Assembly (NCBI GenBank): GCA_033439795.1
Contig: JAUTDP010000003.1
Coordinates: 1,984,001-2,048,000 of the forward strand
Source: Sordaria brevicollis
Taxonomy: Eukaryota; Ascomycota; Sordariomycetes; Sordariales; Sordariaceae
DNA length: 64,000 nucleotides
Direction of reading: 5' to 3'
The notes below the pieces were generated by a model. The model had not been told where the DNA came from. It was given only the letters and a program-made list of their open reading frames with translations, and did no database searches. A program made the translations under genes and the position numbers. Every line of letters starts with the position of its first letter. Positions within the stretch are counted from its first letter, which is position 1. Shown in pieces: positions 35,676 to 45,290 of this stretch.

Positions 35676-36920
35676 CTATTCCAGTCGCCGCCTCTTCTCT
35701 TCCCGCCCGGGAGGACTATCCCCGAAACCTTCTCGCCGCTTGTTGATTATTCTTTCAGACCTGGAAAGCTGGGGTTGAAAGCGGATGCGGGGGGCAAGTG
35801 GGATGCTACGGTAGTTCTGGAAGTCGTCTCGCGTCCGAAGTCGCAGGGATATGGGATCGCTGTTGTCGTTGCGGTGGGTATCAGGCGCGATTGCACTCGT
35901 GGTTGCCGTCGCGGTGGTTGCAGTTTGGTTACCTGCAGGGCCGTCGTAGAACGGGTCCATCTCAGTCGCCGCCGTTACCGGTGAGAAGTTCTGAACCGGG
36001 ATGTTGTTCTTCGGAGGGGCGCGTGCTGGATGTTCTTCCTCCTCATCGTCCTCTACTAGTTCACCCAGCAACAACGCCCTGTAAACCCCCTCATGCCTCT
36101 CCCAACTCCGGTCATACATCCCCCAAGCAACCCTCTCATCCCCCCTCGCCTTCTCCAGGTAATACCTCCAAACCCTCTCCTCCCGCTCCAACACCTCCTG
36201 ATCCTCCTTACTAGTCTCAATCCCCTGCTTCGGCTTCAGTAAATAAACCCCCCAAATCCCCTTCCTCTTCTCCACCACCATATCCTTCCCAACAACCCGC
36301 CCGTCAAACCAGAGATACCCCCCGACGTACCGGTCTGGGTAGCAGGCGGCGATGATGATGTGACTATCGGGAATATTGCGGAGGGGACGGTTGAGAGGGT
36401 TGATGGCGTCGTCGTTGACGATCCAGTAACATTTGCGGCCGCCGAAGCGGCGTTGGCGGCAGAGGGAGAGGATGTGTTTGTGGGGGTGGGTGAGGATGGG
36501 TCGTTGGGGGGTTTGCGGGGGTGGGGCGACGTGGGTGGCGGTATCGCTTTCGCTGGAGCTGTTGCTGGCTTGGGAGTCGGACGAGACTTCGGGGGTGGGG
36601 TATTCGTTGGTTGAGTGGTGGGTGTTGGATGGAGTTTCGTTGTGGCTGGGGGAGGTAGGGCTGTGGTAGGTTGGTATGGGTTGGTCGGTGTGGTGGTGCT
36701 CGGTGTTGTGTTCGTCGCCAGAGTCTTCCTCGTCGTCGCTCTCTTCACCGGGATACATGTGGTGCCAGGCAATATGGTCCTTCCACGGGAGGTATGGGAG
36801 TGGACGGGGAAGAGAAGCAGCTGCAGGGGGAGCAGGAGGCTGGGTGGGCAAAGTGGACGGCGCGGGTGGGCTAAGAGGTGCGCGATCGATGGTGGGAGTC
36901 GAGTGCTGTGTGGAAGCCAT
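35676..36920 (-). CDS. Array gene 4: Pro/Thr-rich protein with YWxVxDD domain and diverged GD-AW module
   Basis: Start ATG at 36920; 414 residues, one exon. Residues 1-140 are Pro/Ser/Thr-rich with PWKDHIAWHHMYPGEESDDEED. Residues ~147-226 form a folded-looking domain shared with array gene 1: HKHILSLCRQ, YWIVNDD, IPDSHIIIA, GGYLWFDGRVVG, VVEKRKGIWGVY. Directly after it comes VWRYYLEKARGDERVAWGMYDRSW, a diverged copy of the GD-AW module. The C-terminus has DPFYDGPAG, RTRDDFQNYR and a basic end (EEKRRRLE), a possible nuclear signal. The shared order domain-acidic-module with array gene 1 supports a common ancestor rather than chance similarity. Confidence 0.86.
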   Translation of the reverse strand: MASTQHSTPTIDRAPLSPPAPSTLPTQPPAPPAAASLPRPLPYLPWKDHIAWHHMYPGEESDDEEDSGDEHNTEHHHTDQPIPTYHSPTSPSHNETPSNTHHSTNEYPTPEVSSDSQASNSSSESDTATHVAPPPQTPQRPILTHPHKHILSLCRQRRFGGRKCYWIVNDDAINPLNRPLRNIPDSHIIIAACYPDRYVGGYLWFDGRVVGKDMVVEKRKGIWGVYLLKPKQGIETSKEDQEVLEREERVWRYYLEKARGDERVAWGMYDRSWERHEGVYRALLLGELVEDDEEEEHPARAPPKNNIPVQNFSPVTAATEMDPFYDGPAGNQTATTATATTSAIAPDTHRNDNSDPISLRLRTRDDFQNYRSIPLAPRIRFQPQLSRSERIINKRREGFGDSPPGREEKRRRLE

Positions 36921-38091
36921 GGTGACCGATGAAGGAGTCGAAGATATCGAGGAGAAGGTAATGGTTCGTTGTAGAGTTGCCGACTCGCCGTGGAGTTGTC
37001 AACTGGCTGTGCTGAAGGACGGCTTTGTCGGGGTAGTTAGGTAGTTCAAGAACCCTTTGTCGACAGACGTCGACCGTTCGTTTCTTCAAAAGAGAAAAGG
37101 AAGCGTCGGACAGGGAACTTTGATGGGTTTGGGCTCTGAATCTCTGTCGTTCAGACCCTGCCGAACTTTTCTTTTGCGATTTTGGGGTTCTGTGATGGTT
37201 TCTTTGGTGGGAAAGGGGTGGAACTTTAGGTCGAGAGCGAGTGAAATATTTATACTGGTGAATGTTCGCTCGGATACGGACTTCGAAGCAGGTGAATGGT
37301 ACGAACTCGACAAAGGATAAAATGCAGAACCCAAACGATGACCAATATCATCCGAGCCACTTACAGAGAAAAACAGGTGTTCGCAAGATATGCCCTACTT
37401 TCCATCCAAATTCAGGAGAGAAAAGCATCGTAGCAGAGGGTACCGCGATACATCGGAGGGGTCATTCACTCACCGTCCACCCCGTCGGTAAGATTCTGAG
37501 AGCTTCTCCCGCGTTCCGCATGTCAAACGTGGGAGTGGCTCTGTGGATGGGATGCTTGAGCCGCATTCTGAGGTAGTTGACCAGCGCCGTGCTGGGCCTG
37601 TCCTTAACGAGGTCAAGGTTGACCACCAGGATGCAAAGCTCGGCTTACAACGATGGCAGCCTTGGGACTACGGCCATGTCGATATTCTCGCGCAGTCCGT
37701 ATCCGCTTCTTCCTCATCGACAGGAACTTTCCGTTTCGGCAATCGTGGAAAGCATCTTTGCATGTACGATCTATATATGAAGTCCTTGTCCTCCCTGTCT
37801 AGGGAGCCGGCAAATCATGAAATGGTTACCCAACCTGTTAGCAAGATCGAAAGCCTGGTGGCACTTATGGTCCGGAACTCGGGCGGTCCGGCTGCCTATG
37901 CCGGTGCGCGGCGCTCACGGAGGAGGCCATGGAGCCCAGGTGAGAGGGCACTTGGGAAGCTATGGGCGTAACGGTTAGACCTTAGCTTATGGCGAGGAGA
38001 AATAATCACAGCCTTGAGACTGTGCTATTGGGTATAGGATCAATGGACCTAGACAGTATTCTCCCTTGAAGATGGGCACTTGGATGTCCCG
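36921..38091. other. Promoter of array gene 4 and spacer
   Basis: Non-coding as far as can be seen. A TATAAATA on the minus strand lies at 37247-37254, followed by GGTGAATG at 37257-37264 and GGTGAATGG at 37291-37299. A 142-codon plus-strand frame at 37543-37971 has no domain and is probably chance. Confidence 0.45.
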
Positions 38092-39267
38092 CTACTCACT
38101 ATTTAAAGACCCTATCCTCGCTTCTTCTCCTTCCTGTCCACTCAATGGTTCCCGTCCATGTCCTTCATTCCGCCATTCCTCTCCCCCTTTCTGTTGGAGA
38201 ACCATGTCAACTCCCCTCTCTCCTTGCCTGGCCCAGCCAATGCTCATCCACCACTCCCCTCTCCTCCGTGTCCCGTGTAAATCTTTCAGATCTGGGGCGT
38301 CGAAGGACATGTCTGATAGTGTGTCCCAGTCCTCACTCTCTCCCTCGTCCGGTCCCAACTCCTTCTTCATATTCGGGCGTACGGTGGGTGCGGCGGCGCA
38401 AGTAGAGGCATCAACAAGCTCATCAACGCTGACAGACAGGGCCCGGGATCTCAAGGCAAGCATCCGTAGAGCATACATTCCCGGATGGCGAGGGACTTCG
38501 TACCAGTCGTCTCGGATGGATATCGTGGGTTGAGTCTCGGTGATTGTATCTTTCCTTTTCGTTTTCTGGTCGCTTTTGCCTGAGTTGGGAGTTGGAGTGA
38601 CGTGGGAAGAGCGATCACGGTCAGTGGATGCAGGTTGCGCCGTGCAGGGCTGCGACTGCAGCGTTGACGCGGACACGGACGCGCTTTCCTGTCCACATCC
38701 ACAACTTGCAGCTCTGCTGAAGAAGGAGCGCACGAGCCTTGGAATGACTGATTTGTGATGGCAGCAAGGCTGCTTCTCCTCGTTCTTGCTTTCCTCGTTT
38801 CCCGAATTTTTTAATATGATCTCGTTGTCGTTGCTGTTGTCGCTCCACTTGTTACCGTCGTTGTCTCCCGGATTATGAACATCTCGCCTTGTCTGCTCCG
38901 CGCAACTGCCTGGTAGACCGGCACCTTGGTCTTCTTCCCGCTCTTCAGGTGAGCAGTTCGCGCCCCTATTCTGATCCTGCCCGAGTCTTTCCGCCCATCT
39001 ATCCAGCTCTTGGTATGGATCGCTGACGGTGCTTTGTTGTTGTTCCAGTCGGATATCGAGATATATATCGATAATACCCTCCTTGCGATCGTACTCGGAT
39101 ATTCCGCCAATCAAGTCCTCGTCGCCCGCCCTACTTTCGCTGCTGTCCTCTGCCTCTTGGCTGGCTCCTTTGGGCTTTCCGTCATCCGTGACGGTGAACC
39201 TCTCCGCCCAGTCGCCCAAGTACTCGTACGGGTCGCTGCCCTGACCAAAGCAACGATCTAATACCAT
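38092..39267 (-). CDS. Array gene 5: acidic protein with two WA motifs
   Basis: I start at the ATG at 39267 (MVLDRCFGQGSDPYEYL), 60 bp below a TATA-like box; the open frame continues upstream without need. 391 residues. WA motifs are DPYEYLGDWAERF at the very N-terminus and DPYQELDRWAERLG at ~84-97. The middle is acidic and Asn/Glu-rich, then a Cys-containing basic patch (PCCHHKSVIPRLVRSFFSRA). A TQPTISIRDDWYEVPRHPGM-YALRMLALR segment resembles FLNEVVRYPGMKVFRVKG of the gene at 63 kb. Near the end is SEDWDTLSDMSFDAPDL. Unknown function; related to array genes 1-3 through the WA motif. Confidence 0.84.
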   Translation of the reverse strand: MVLDRCFGQGSDPYEYLGDWAERFTVTDDGKPKGASQEAEDSSESRAGDEDLIGGISEYDRKEGIIDIYLDIRLEQQQSTVSDPYQELDRWAERLGQDQNRGANCSPEEREEDQGAGLPGSCAEQTRRDVHNPGDNDGNKWSDNSNDNEIILKNSGNEESKNEEKQPCCHHKSVIPRLVRSFFSRAASCGCGQESASVSASTLQSQPCTAQPASTDRDRSSHVTPTPNSGKSDQKTKRKDTITETQPTISIRDDWYEVPRHPGMYALRMLALRSRALSVSVDELVDASTCAAAPTVRPNMKKELGPDEGESEDWDTLSDMSFDAPDLKDLHGTRRRGEWWMSIGWARQGERGVDMVLQQKGGEEWRNEGHGREPLSGQEGEEARIGSLNSE

Positions 39268-39325
39268 ATTTTTGTTCGATCTGCCACCGACCGAGCTGGG
39301 AAAGGTGGAGGGGAGGAAGAGAAGA

Positions 39326-39333
39326 TACTTATA
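39326..39333 (-). promoter_or_regulatory. TATA-like box of array gene 5
   Basis: TATAAGTA on the minus strand 60 bp before the ATG at 39267, which helped choose that start. Confidence 0.45.
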
Positions 39334-40105
39334 CCGGAAAGGGGTCCCGAAAGAGGTCAACCCTCTGGGGCGTTGGCTGAAGAGCTCAAGCTGGGGATGA
39401 CTTCGTGTCAGGACCAAACAGAGTTTACTCGTCATACAGGGATAATTCACCTTGTTGGGACCGGTTCGTGACTAAAGAAAGTCATCTCTTCTGGTACGAG
39501 ATGGTTTTGACTAGGCACTGGTTCATTCATGGCGCTGAATCCTTACTCATCTGTGACAAAACGAAGCGATGGGACAAACAGTCGGAAAGATAACAAACCG
39601 GCTTGAACTACGTACGATGAACTGATCGTGGTTCTTGCTCTGACGATATGCTAATTACTCTAGCGATCCAAGCACCAACATAGGTATCCATGCCTTGCGG
39701 CCTGTCCGAGGACGGACCATGACCACAAATTATTGAGTATCGTACGACGGTTAGCTATCGATGTTTTGCCTCGAACCGCCATCTCTGCGTCACGATACCT
39801 TTCGTCCCTACGATATACCCTCGACTTTGCACTATTCCGCCACGCAAGCCTTGCCTCCAAGAAGCATGCCATATCCGATCTTGTGTTCCATTCCGCAATC
39901 TTAACATTCTGATCCGATTCCTCCTGCCCACCAACGGATGAACACATTCTTATACGTGGTCCCAATCTATTGCGCCGCTCTATCCCTCTAGGATTTTGGA
40001 TCGCCTAGTATTACGATCGATACCCATCGCCGTCGCTGACGTTTAAAACGCAAACCACCTTGCCGCAAGTCGAGGCCAGGACGGGCGCAAGTCGTGTCGG
40101 AGAAG
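39334..40105. other. Spacer between array genes 5 and 6
   Basis: No supportable gene; distal promoter of array gene 5 and 3' flank of array gene 6. Confidence 0.45.
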
Positions 40106-41215
40106 CTAGTGCGATGACGGAGGGGTTGCCAGACCCGATGGATTCTCCGCGCCCACAGTCGAAGGCGACGAGGATGACGGGATTGGCGGCAGGTCTGCGA
40201 CTGGGCTCGGCAAAATCAGCGAGGAAATGCTTTCGGACTGCCAGCTGGCTGGGGATCCTTCGGCACTGTCGTCGTTGTAGCCTGCGTGATGCTCCGGCGT
40301 CGCAGGAACAGGGAGGAGCTCGGGAGTGTTGTGCGGAACTTTCGGCACAGCATCATCTTGGTCACTTTCATCGACCTCGATCTGGTCAGCCTCAATACCC
40401 TCCACCTCATCCTCCTCGGCGCCGCTTTCGTTACCGCTCAGGTCATCATCGGTAGGGTAGACCAGTTCCGTCTCTGTCTCTGCGTCTTGAACATCCGGAG
40501 TGATGTCGTTCAATACGTCGTCGTCCTCGGTATCCCCGACACTAGCCGCGTCCTCGCTGCTATCTACCGCGGTTTCGTCCTCAAAAACCCTGAACTCAGA
40601 GTCCTCATCCTTGGTCTCGAGCTCAGCATCACCATCTAGGGGCTGACCCATTGGGTATTTCACCCAAGCGGCACTCTGCTTGTTGTTTTCATCGGTGGAA
40701 GCTTCGTCGTTGGACTTGGCACTTTCGGAACGACCAGCCAGGCTGTCTGCTAGACCACCGTCGGTATCATCTAGGAGGCGAGATGATGCCGGTGGCTTGC
40801 GTCCAGTGTTGTGTTTGGTGTGGGATGGAGTACGCTCAGGGAAAGAAGGATCGGAATGCTTGGCCTCGATTTGGCGGACGTTGTTGGAGGGTGTTTCTTT
40901 GGAGGATGTATGTCTTCCTTCAAGGCTGTCGTTCAATCCACCATCCGTGTCATCCAATAAACGAGAGGAGACTGGCTTCATGGTTTTCTGGGTTTTGACA
41001 CTGATTGGGTGATGGGTGGTTCGAATGCTGTCGGCATGTTTATCGTCGCTGGGCTTTGGCTTTTTCGCCGGCTGGTTGTCGTCGTCATCTTCCAACCCCC
41101 TTTTGGCGGCTTGTTTTGGCTCAGACAGATGAGATGCTTTGAAATTATCGGTGATTTTTCCGGTCCTCTCGCTCTTTGGCGAGGGAGCCGTCGAGCGACT
41201 TTGCCGGCTAGGCAT
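40106..41215 (-). CDS. Array gene 6: disordered protein with two RLLDDTDGGL motifs
   Basis: Start chosen at the ATG at 41215 (MPSRQSRSTAPSPKSERTGK), because the following KITDNFKASHLSEPKQAAKR aligns with the N-termini of array genes 8 and 9; the open frame extends upstream with low-complexity sequence. 369 residues. Order: ITDNFK; bipartite basic patch KR...DDDDNQPAKKPK; SSRLLDDTDGGLNDSLEGR (~96); SSRLLDDTDGGLADSLAGR (~155); long acidic stretch; C-terminal LILPSPVADLPPIPSSS, also shared with genes 8 and 9. No membrane or signal segments. Likely nuclear by its basic patch; function unknown. Confidence 0.85.
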   Translation of the reverse strand: MPSRQSRSTAPSPKSERTGKITDNFKASHLSEPKQAAKRGLEDDDDNQPAKKPKPSDDKHADSIRTTHHPISVKTQKTMKPVSSRLLDDTDGGLNDSLEGRHTSSKETPSNNVRQIEAKHSDPSFPERTPSHTKHNTGRKPPASSRLLDDTDGGLADSLAGRSESAKSNDEASTDENNKQSAAWVKYPMGQPLDGDAELETKDEDSEFRVFEDETAVDSSEDAASVGDTEDDDVLNDITPDVQDAETETELVYPTDDDLSGNESGAEEDEVEGIEADQIEVDESDQDDAVPKVPHNTPELLPVPATPEHHAGYNDDSAEGSPASWQSESISSLILPSPVADLPPIPSSSSPSTVGAENPSGLATPPSSH

Positions 41216-41861
41216 GGTCGAGGGACGAGGAGTAGCGGGTTTGGATTGTATACGGGTTGCGCGTCGTTGATGATGAGAAGTGGACGAATTGAAGAGATGG
41301 TACGAGGTCGACAGTGTCGGAGGTCGATGGCAAGAAGAGAAGGAAGTGCTGGAAAAAATGGGGGAATGAATCTGCCCCATTGGAGAGATTCGACGAGCAG
41401 AGTGAATGGAAACATGGAGCTAGTCCGGTGAATGCTTGGATGGCCAGATCAAGGTGCCAAAATCGACCTGTGAATGGTATCTGGCTTTGGGGCGATGCCA
41501 AAACATTCTTTCGGCTGACACGTGGTAGGAAACCTTGTGGCTCGACAGATTCAGGGTCAGAGAGGTGATGACTTCATGAAGCTTCCGGTAAGTTTCCGGC
41601 GACATTCTTCGTATTGAGACACAGTTTTGCGTGTGAAAAAAATGCTGATAGAGACATGTACAAAAGTCTTGCAGAAGATGAAGGCATCATTCAGGGGGTG
41701 ACTCTGTGATCCCTACGAGGAGAATGCTATGCTACAATACGCCGAAGATGTGCCTCGTCGCACCATTGGAGTACACCGGGCATGATGTTTACTACTTCGA
41801 CAAAGAACACAACCCAAAGCTCAGCACTTCCACTATCCCTTTATCTCTACTTGTTCTGGAT
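41216..41861. other. Promoter of array gene 6
   Basis: Non-coding. GTGAATGG at 41402-41409, GGTGAATG at 41427-41434 and TGTGAATGG near 41470 form a cluster of the shared promoter word. No clear TATA box. Confidence 0.45.
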
Positions 41862-42374
41862 TTACCTCTGATCTGTGGTGCTTGGGACTTCTAATGACGA
41901 AATGGGGTAGGCCAAAGTTTGGCCTGGGAGCTTTGTCTTGTCGCCCGAACCATTATTGTACCGCGCTCGATGCGCGTCGTTCATGGGGGCTTGTGGGTAT
42001 TCTACCCACTTGTACAGGTCTTCGTCCTCTCTCCACCAACTTGAGGACAAATCCGGGATAATTCGGTAGATCTCTCGGGTGTCAATGCCTCCTCCATAGG
42101 TTGGAAACTTGTTGATTAACAGCTTATTCTGCGGTATTGTAGCTTTATGATTCTTCCAGGTTTGTTTAATGTACGTATCGCCGGTGTTGTACTTGAAGAA
42201 ATCTAGTGGTGGAAGGTATAGCTTTTGCAGCGTGTCGATGTTAATCCCGTCGAAGAACTTTGTCGACGGGCGGGCCAGGGTGGGGGTTCTTCCAGCCCCT
42301 GGCAGCGGGTGCTTGACGAGGCATCTAAAAGGGTTAGTATAACCGTTCACATCCAACGTGCTCAACTACGTACC
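41862..42374 (-). pseudogene. Orphan exon with a well-formed intron; unresolved gene or decayed gene
   Basis: A 150-codon frame (42324 to 41862) reads like folded protein: RCLVKHPLPGAGRTPTLARP, FFDGINIDTLQKLYLPPLDF, DTREIYRIIPDLSSSWWRED. It has no usable ATG. It is preceded by a near-perfect intron, 42373-42325 (GTACGT...ATACTAACCCTTTTAG, 49 nt). The exon before the intron is open in the frame of array gene 7 just past that gene's TAG stop (RRFVILNRPKPGSTTFDGLK) but in a phase that does not join to this exon. So either a frameshift has broken a longer gene or a further exon was missed. Family unknown. Confidence 0.45.
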
Positions 42375-42451
42375 TTAAGTCCGTCAAAGGTAGTACTACC
42401 GGGTTTCGGCCGGTTGAGGATCACGAACCTTCTCAACCCAAGCGAGCTGGA

Positions 42452-43309
42452 CTACTCATCCTCTGAATCTTCTTCAAACTCATCGTCAGGTGGCGACTCC
42501 GGAGAGTCACTTGTACTATTTTGACCCGGCGAGGAGCTTCGGGGGCTACTGCTCGAGCTGGCAGGAATGGGAGCAGGCGGCTTGGGCCAGTGCTTGAAGT
42601 ATTCCCGTAGACGAGCCGCCTTGGTGCCTTTGACGGGCACCGGAGGCATACGGGGATTTGCGACTACGATGCTGGATTCCTCGCTTGTTGAATCGGAATC
42701 GGAATCCTGATCGGTGAGGGTGGCGTCAGAGATGGTGGTGGATGGATGACCCGCCGAGTGACCAGCGCCTTGTCTACTGTCGGTTGGTGTGGAGGCCCCT
42801 GAACGGATTGGAGTGCCGATTGTAATTTTGTCACTTGTGGTTGCTTTGCTGGACTGGTTCGCCACCGCTCCGTGGTGGTCATGCAACTCTTCGCCGGACG
42901 TCTCGGTTCGTCCCAGTGGTGTCACTTGGATATTCTGGTTGGACGAGTTACTGTCTACGACGTGGTTCGTGTCGGCCGCCTCCAGAGGGGCGTTGACGGT
43001 GGTGTCAGGTAAATATGCCGAAGCATTCTCCGCGCTTTGCGCTTGCAAGTGCTCCAAGAGTCGGCCATCCTGCTCGTTACGGGGTTCAGGGCTTCCGTAC
43101 AAAAGGGGGTCGCCAGGGGACTGAGAATGCGGGCTGCTTGCTGTTGCGGCCCTTCCTTCGCTGCTCGTTTTCTGGCGCTTGGTTGCCGGATTCTCGTCGT
43201 CAGAGCTGTCGGCCTTTCTTTTGGTGTTGTCCGCCTGGGAATCGGCGGCGTCTGTGGTTCTGAGATTGGCCTCGGGCCGCGATGGAAATGGACGTCGCAG
43301 TCGCACCAT
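42452..43309 (-). CDS. Array gene 7: disordered protein with PVKGTKAARLREY motif
   Basis: Start ATG at 43309; 285 residues, one exon. N-terminus MVRLRRPFPSRPE matches MARLRGPFPNTKK of array gene 10. A basic bipartite patch KRKADSSDDENPATKRQKTS is a strong nuclear-signal candidate and resembles KRKRNDEDDRLAKRQKTS of the gene at 52 kb. A Ser/Thr-rich region follows, then PPVPVKGTKAARLREYFKHW, conserved in gene 10, and an acidic end (DDEFEEDSEDE). The stop is TAG in a GAGTAG context, and the same frame stays open for 26 codons beyond it up to a perfect splice donor, so the gene may once have been longer. Confidence 0.85.
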   Translation of the reverse strand: MVRLRRPFPSRPEANLRTTDAADSQADNTKRKADSSDDENPATKRQKTSSEGRAATASSPHSQSPGDPLLYGSPEPRNEQDGRLLEHLQAQSAENASAYLPDTTVNAPLEAADTNHVVDSNSSNQNIQVTPLGRTETSGEELHDHHGAVANQSSKATTSDKITIGTPIRSGASTPTDSRQGAGHSAGHPSTTISDATLTDQDSDSDSTSEESSIVVANPRMPPVPVKGTKAARLREYFKHWPKPPAPIPASSSSSPRSSSPGQNSTSDSPESPPDDEFEEDSEDE

Positions 43310-43431
43310 CTTGACTTTAAGGTCGGCGTTGATTGCGAGGAAGTCGCAGTTTTATCGTGAGTGTGACACCCGAACTTGTTGCGGTGCGGTTTTGAAGAAA
43401 ACTAACAGCTCAGTGGCATGAACGAGTGGGC

Positions 43432-43439
43432 TTTTTATA
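43432..43439 (-). promoter_or_regulatory. TATA box of array gene 7
   Basis: TATAAAAA on the minus strand, 123 bp before the ATG. GTGAATGG lies at 43475-43482 and again at 43610-43617. Confidence 0.55.
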
Positions 43440-44330
43440 AAAAGTGGACAGAAACGGACGGACGGTAAGTTGAAGTGAATGGAGAGCGACCATGGTGGGC
43501 TCGAAGCTGGACGAATGTCGAAGAATCCACAGCATCGTCCTCCTTCATCGCGGATGGGGGTTCCGTCTTCGGTCCACATTTGACCGCCCCAGGACAGGCG
43601 GTCTTGAGAGTGAATGGTGGTATATACGAGTTCGGACGGTCAACTGGACATGGGGGCGGTCTTCTAGGACAAATCCGGGGTAAATACGTATGCCATTGGA
43701 GTTTTTTTAGGTGAGTGTCTTGTCTTTATCATTTCTGAGGGGCTGAGTTGCTGACGGTTGATGGGGATGTTCTCATTGAGAAGCATACATGCCTCCAGGG
43801 AGTTTGAGGCAGATATCAAGGCTCTCATTTTCAGTTCAATTGGCGGAAAATCACCTCTTAAGGATCGTGACTGTTTGATCTTTGTCTTTGTTATGATTGC
43901 AGTGAGTGACTGACTATTTAATGAGAGATGACTGCAGATAAACAGATACCCGCGACGAACGAGCTATTGTCTACCACCAAAGTCCTGTCACAATGAATCA
44001 TTCCCATTCGGCACTGTTACAGACGAAAGGCCGGCCGATGGATGCTGAGGCGAATATGCCGTCGACATCCAGATGTTCCCTGCCGACTATGCCCCAGAGA
44101 ACCACCGCCCTCTAGGATGCCAATCATCCTCCCGAGTACTATCAGACCCTGCTCCCTCCGTTTCCAAATTTTTCTTCCCCTCTGTCCCCTCGTGTACATC
44201 AAACACCCCCCTCTTGCGCCACAGTTCCTACGCATGGCCGTTCTAGTTCTGCTGGCTCTCGGTGTGGTCGCAGATTGGAGGACGAAAAGATGCAGTTGGT
44301 GAGTGGAAGATTGGAGTCGTTTTGAGCCGC
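43440..44330. other. Distal promoter of array gene 7 and 3' flank of array gene 8
   Basis: No supportable gene. Confidence 0.45.
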
Positions 44331-45290
44331 CTAGGGCGACAATGTCGGACCCGGAAGGGTCGAGGTAGCCCCAGAAGGCACGGGTGTCAATGACGCTAGG
44401 GGAGAAGAAGGAACCAGAGGCAGATCAACGACAGGACTCGGCAGAAGCAGCGGTGATGGGCTGGCCGATGGTTGGTTGCTCGAGGTCGATTGAGCGTCGC
44501 TATGGCTCTGGTTTTGCTGGGCGTCATGTCTCGGGAAGGAGGAGAGAGGCCAATGGATAGGAGCGTCAGATCGAGCACTGGGGATGATGTTCTTGTTGTC
44601 CCTTTTGTTGTCATTGGCGCTATCAGCGGCCTTGACGGTCTCGGCGTTGCTGTCATCTTCGGGGGTGTTGTCGTGCACCGCAGTGACCATACTTTCGGCT
44701 AAGCCTCCGTCGACGTCGTCAATCAGTCGAGAGGATACTGGTCGCTTGCCGTTCTTGGTCTTCAGGTTGATACGGGTACGCTTGGGAGTAGGGGATTTGG
44801 GATGCTGCATTCCACCCCGGTAGCCAACGAAGGCAGCAGCAAGACCTCCGTCGGTATCGTCCAGGAGACGAGCACTCGCGGGCCTCTTCTTGACTCGAGA
44901 GCTGGGAACTTGAGGAGATGGGGCCAGTGACCTGCGGTGTCTGTCCGCCTCGATGAGATAGTCTTCGAGGTTAACCGTGGTCTTCGATGTTTCGATGCCA
45001 TCCTCATCGTTCTCGTGCTCGGAATCCTGGCGGGTAATGTCGCTTGGAGGGAGGTCGGCATTCCTTTGGTCAAGAAAGGGGGCAGGCGCTGGTGTCTCTT
45101 TGCGCTCGGGAGCATCTGCGTAAACATTGAAGCTGGCCTTCTTAGCTGGATGCTGCTCAGGCTCATCGACATCGTCGAGTTTTCTTTTGAGCTTCTTGGC
45201 TGGCTCACTGTGGTGAACGGGCTTAAAGAAGTCCGTGATGAGCGGCTTGCTGCCTGTCGTGGCCGGTGGCTTTGGGGGTTGCGGATGCAT
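44331..45290 (-). CDS. Array gene 8: PIP-box-like ITDFFKP protein with RLLDDTDGGL motifs
   Basis: Start chosen at the ATG at 45290 (MHPQPPKPPATTGSKPL); 319 residues. N-terminal PLITDFFKPVHHSEPAKK resembles a PCNA-interacting (PIP) box with the TD pair but without the usual glutamine. It is followed by KKLKRKLDDVDEPEQHPAKK, a bipartite nuclear-signal candidate, and FNVYADAPERK. RRSLAPSPQV (~117) is shared with gene 9. SARLLDDTDGGLAAAFVGYR and SSRLIDDVDGGLAESMV follow, separated by a basic linker. C-terminal LLLPSPVVDLPLVPSSPL. Clearly paralogous to gene 6 (DGGL motif) and gene 9 (ITD.FKP, VYAD.P). PCNA binding is only a hypothesis. Confidence 0.86.
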   Translation of the reverse strand: MHPQPPKPPATTGSKPLITDFFKPVHHSEPAKKLKRKLDDVDEPEQHPAKKASFNVYADAPERKETPAPAPFLDQRNADLPPSDITRQDSEHENDEDGIETSKTTVNLEDYLIEADRHRRSLAPSPQVPSSRVKKRPASARLLDDTDGGLAAAFVGYRGGMQHPKSPTPKRTRINLKTKNGKRPVSSRLIDDVDGGLAESMVTAVHDNTPEDDSNAETVKAADSANDNKRDNKNIIPSARSDAPIHWPLSSFPRHDAQQNQSHSDAQSTSSNQPSASPSPLLLPSPVVDLPLVPSSPLASLTPVPSGATSTLPGPTLSP

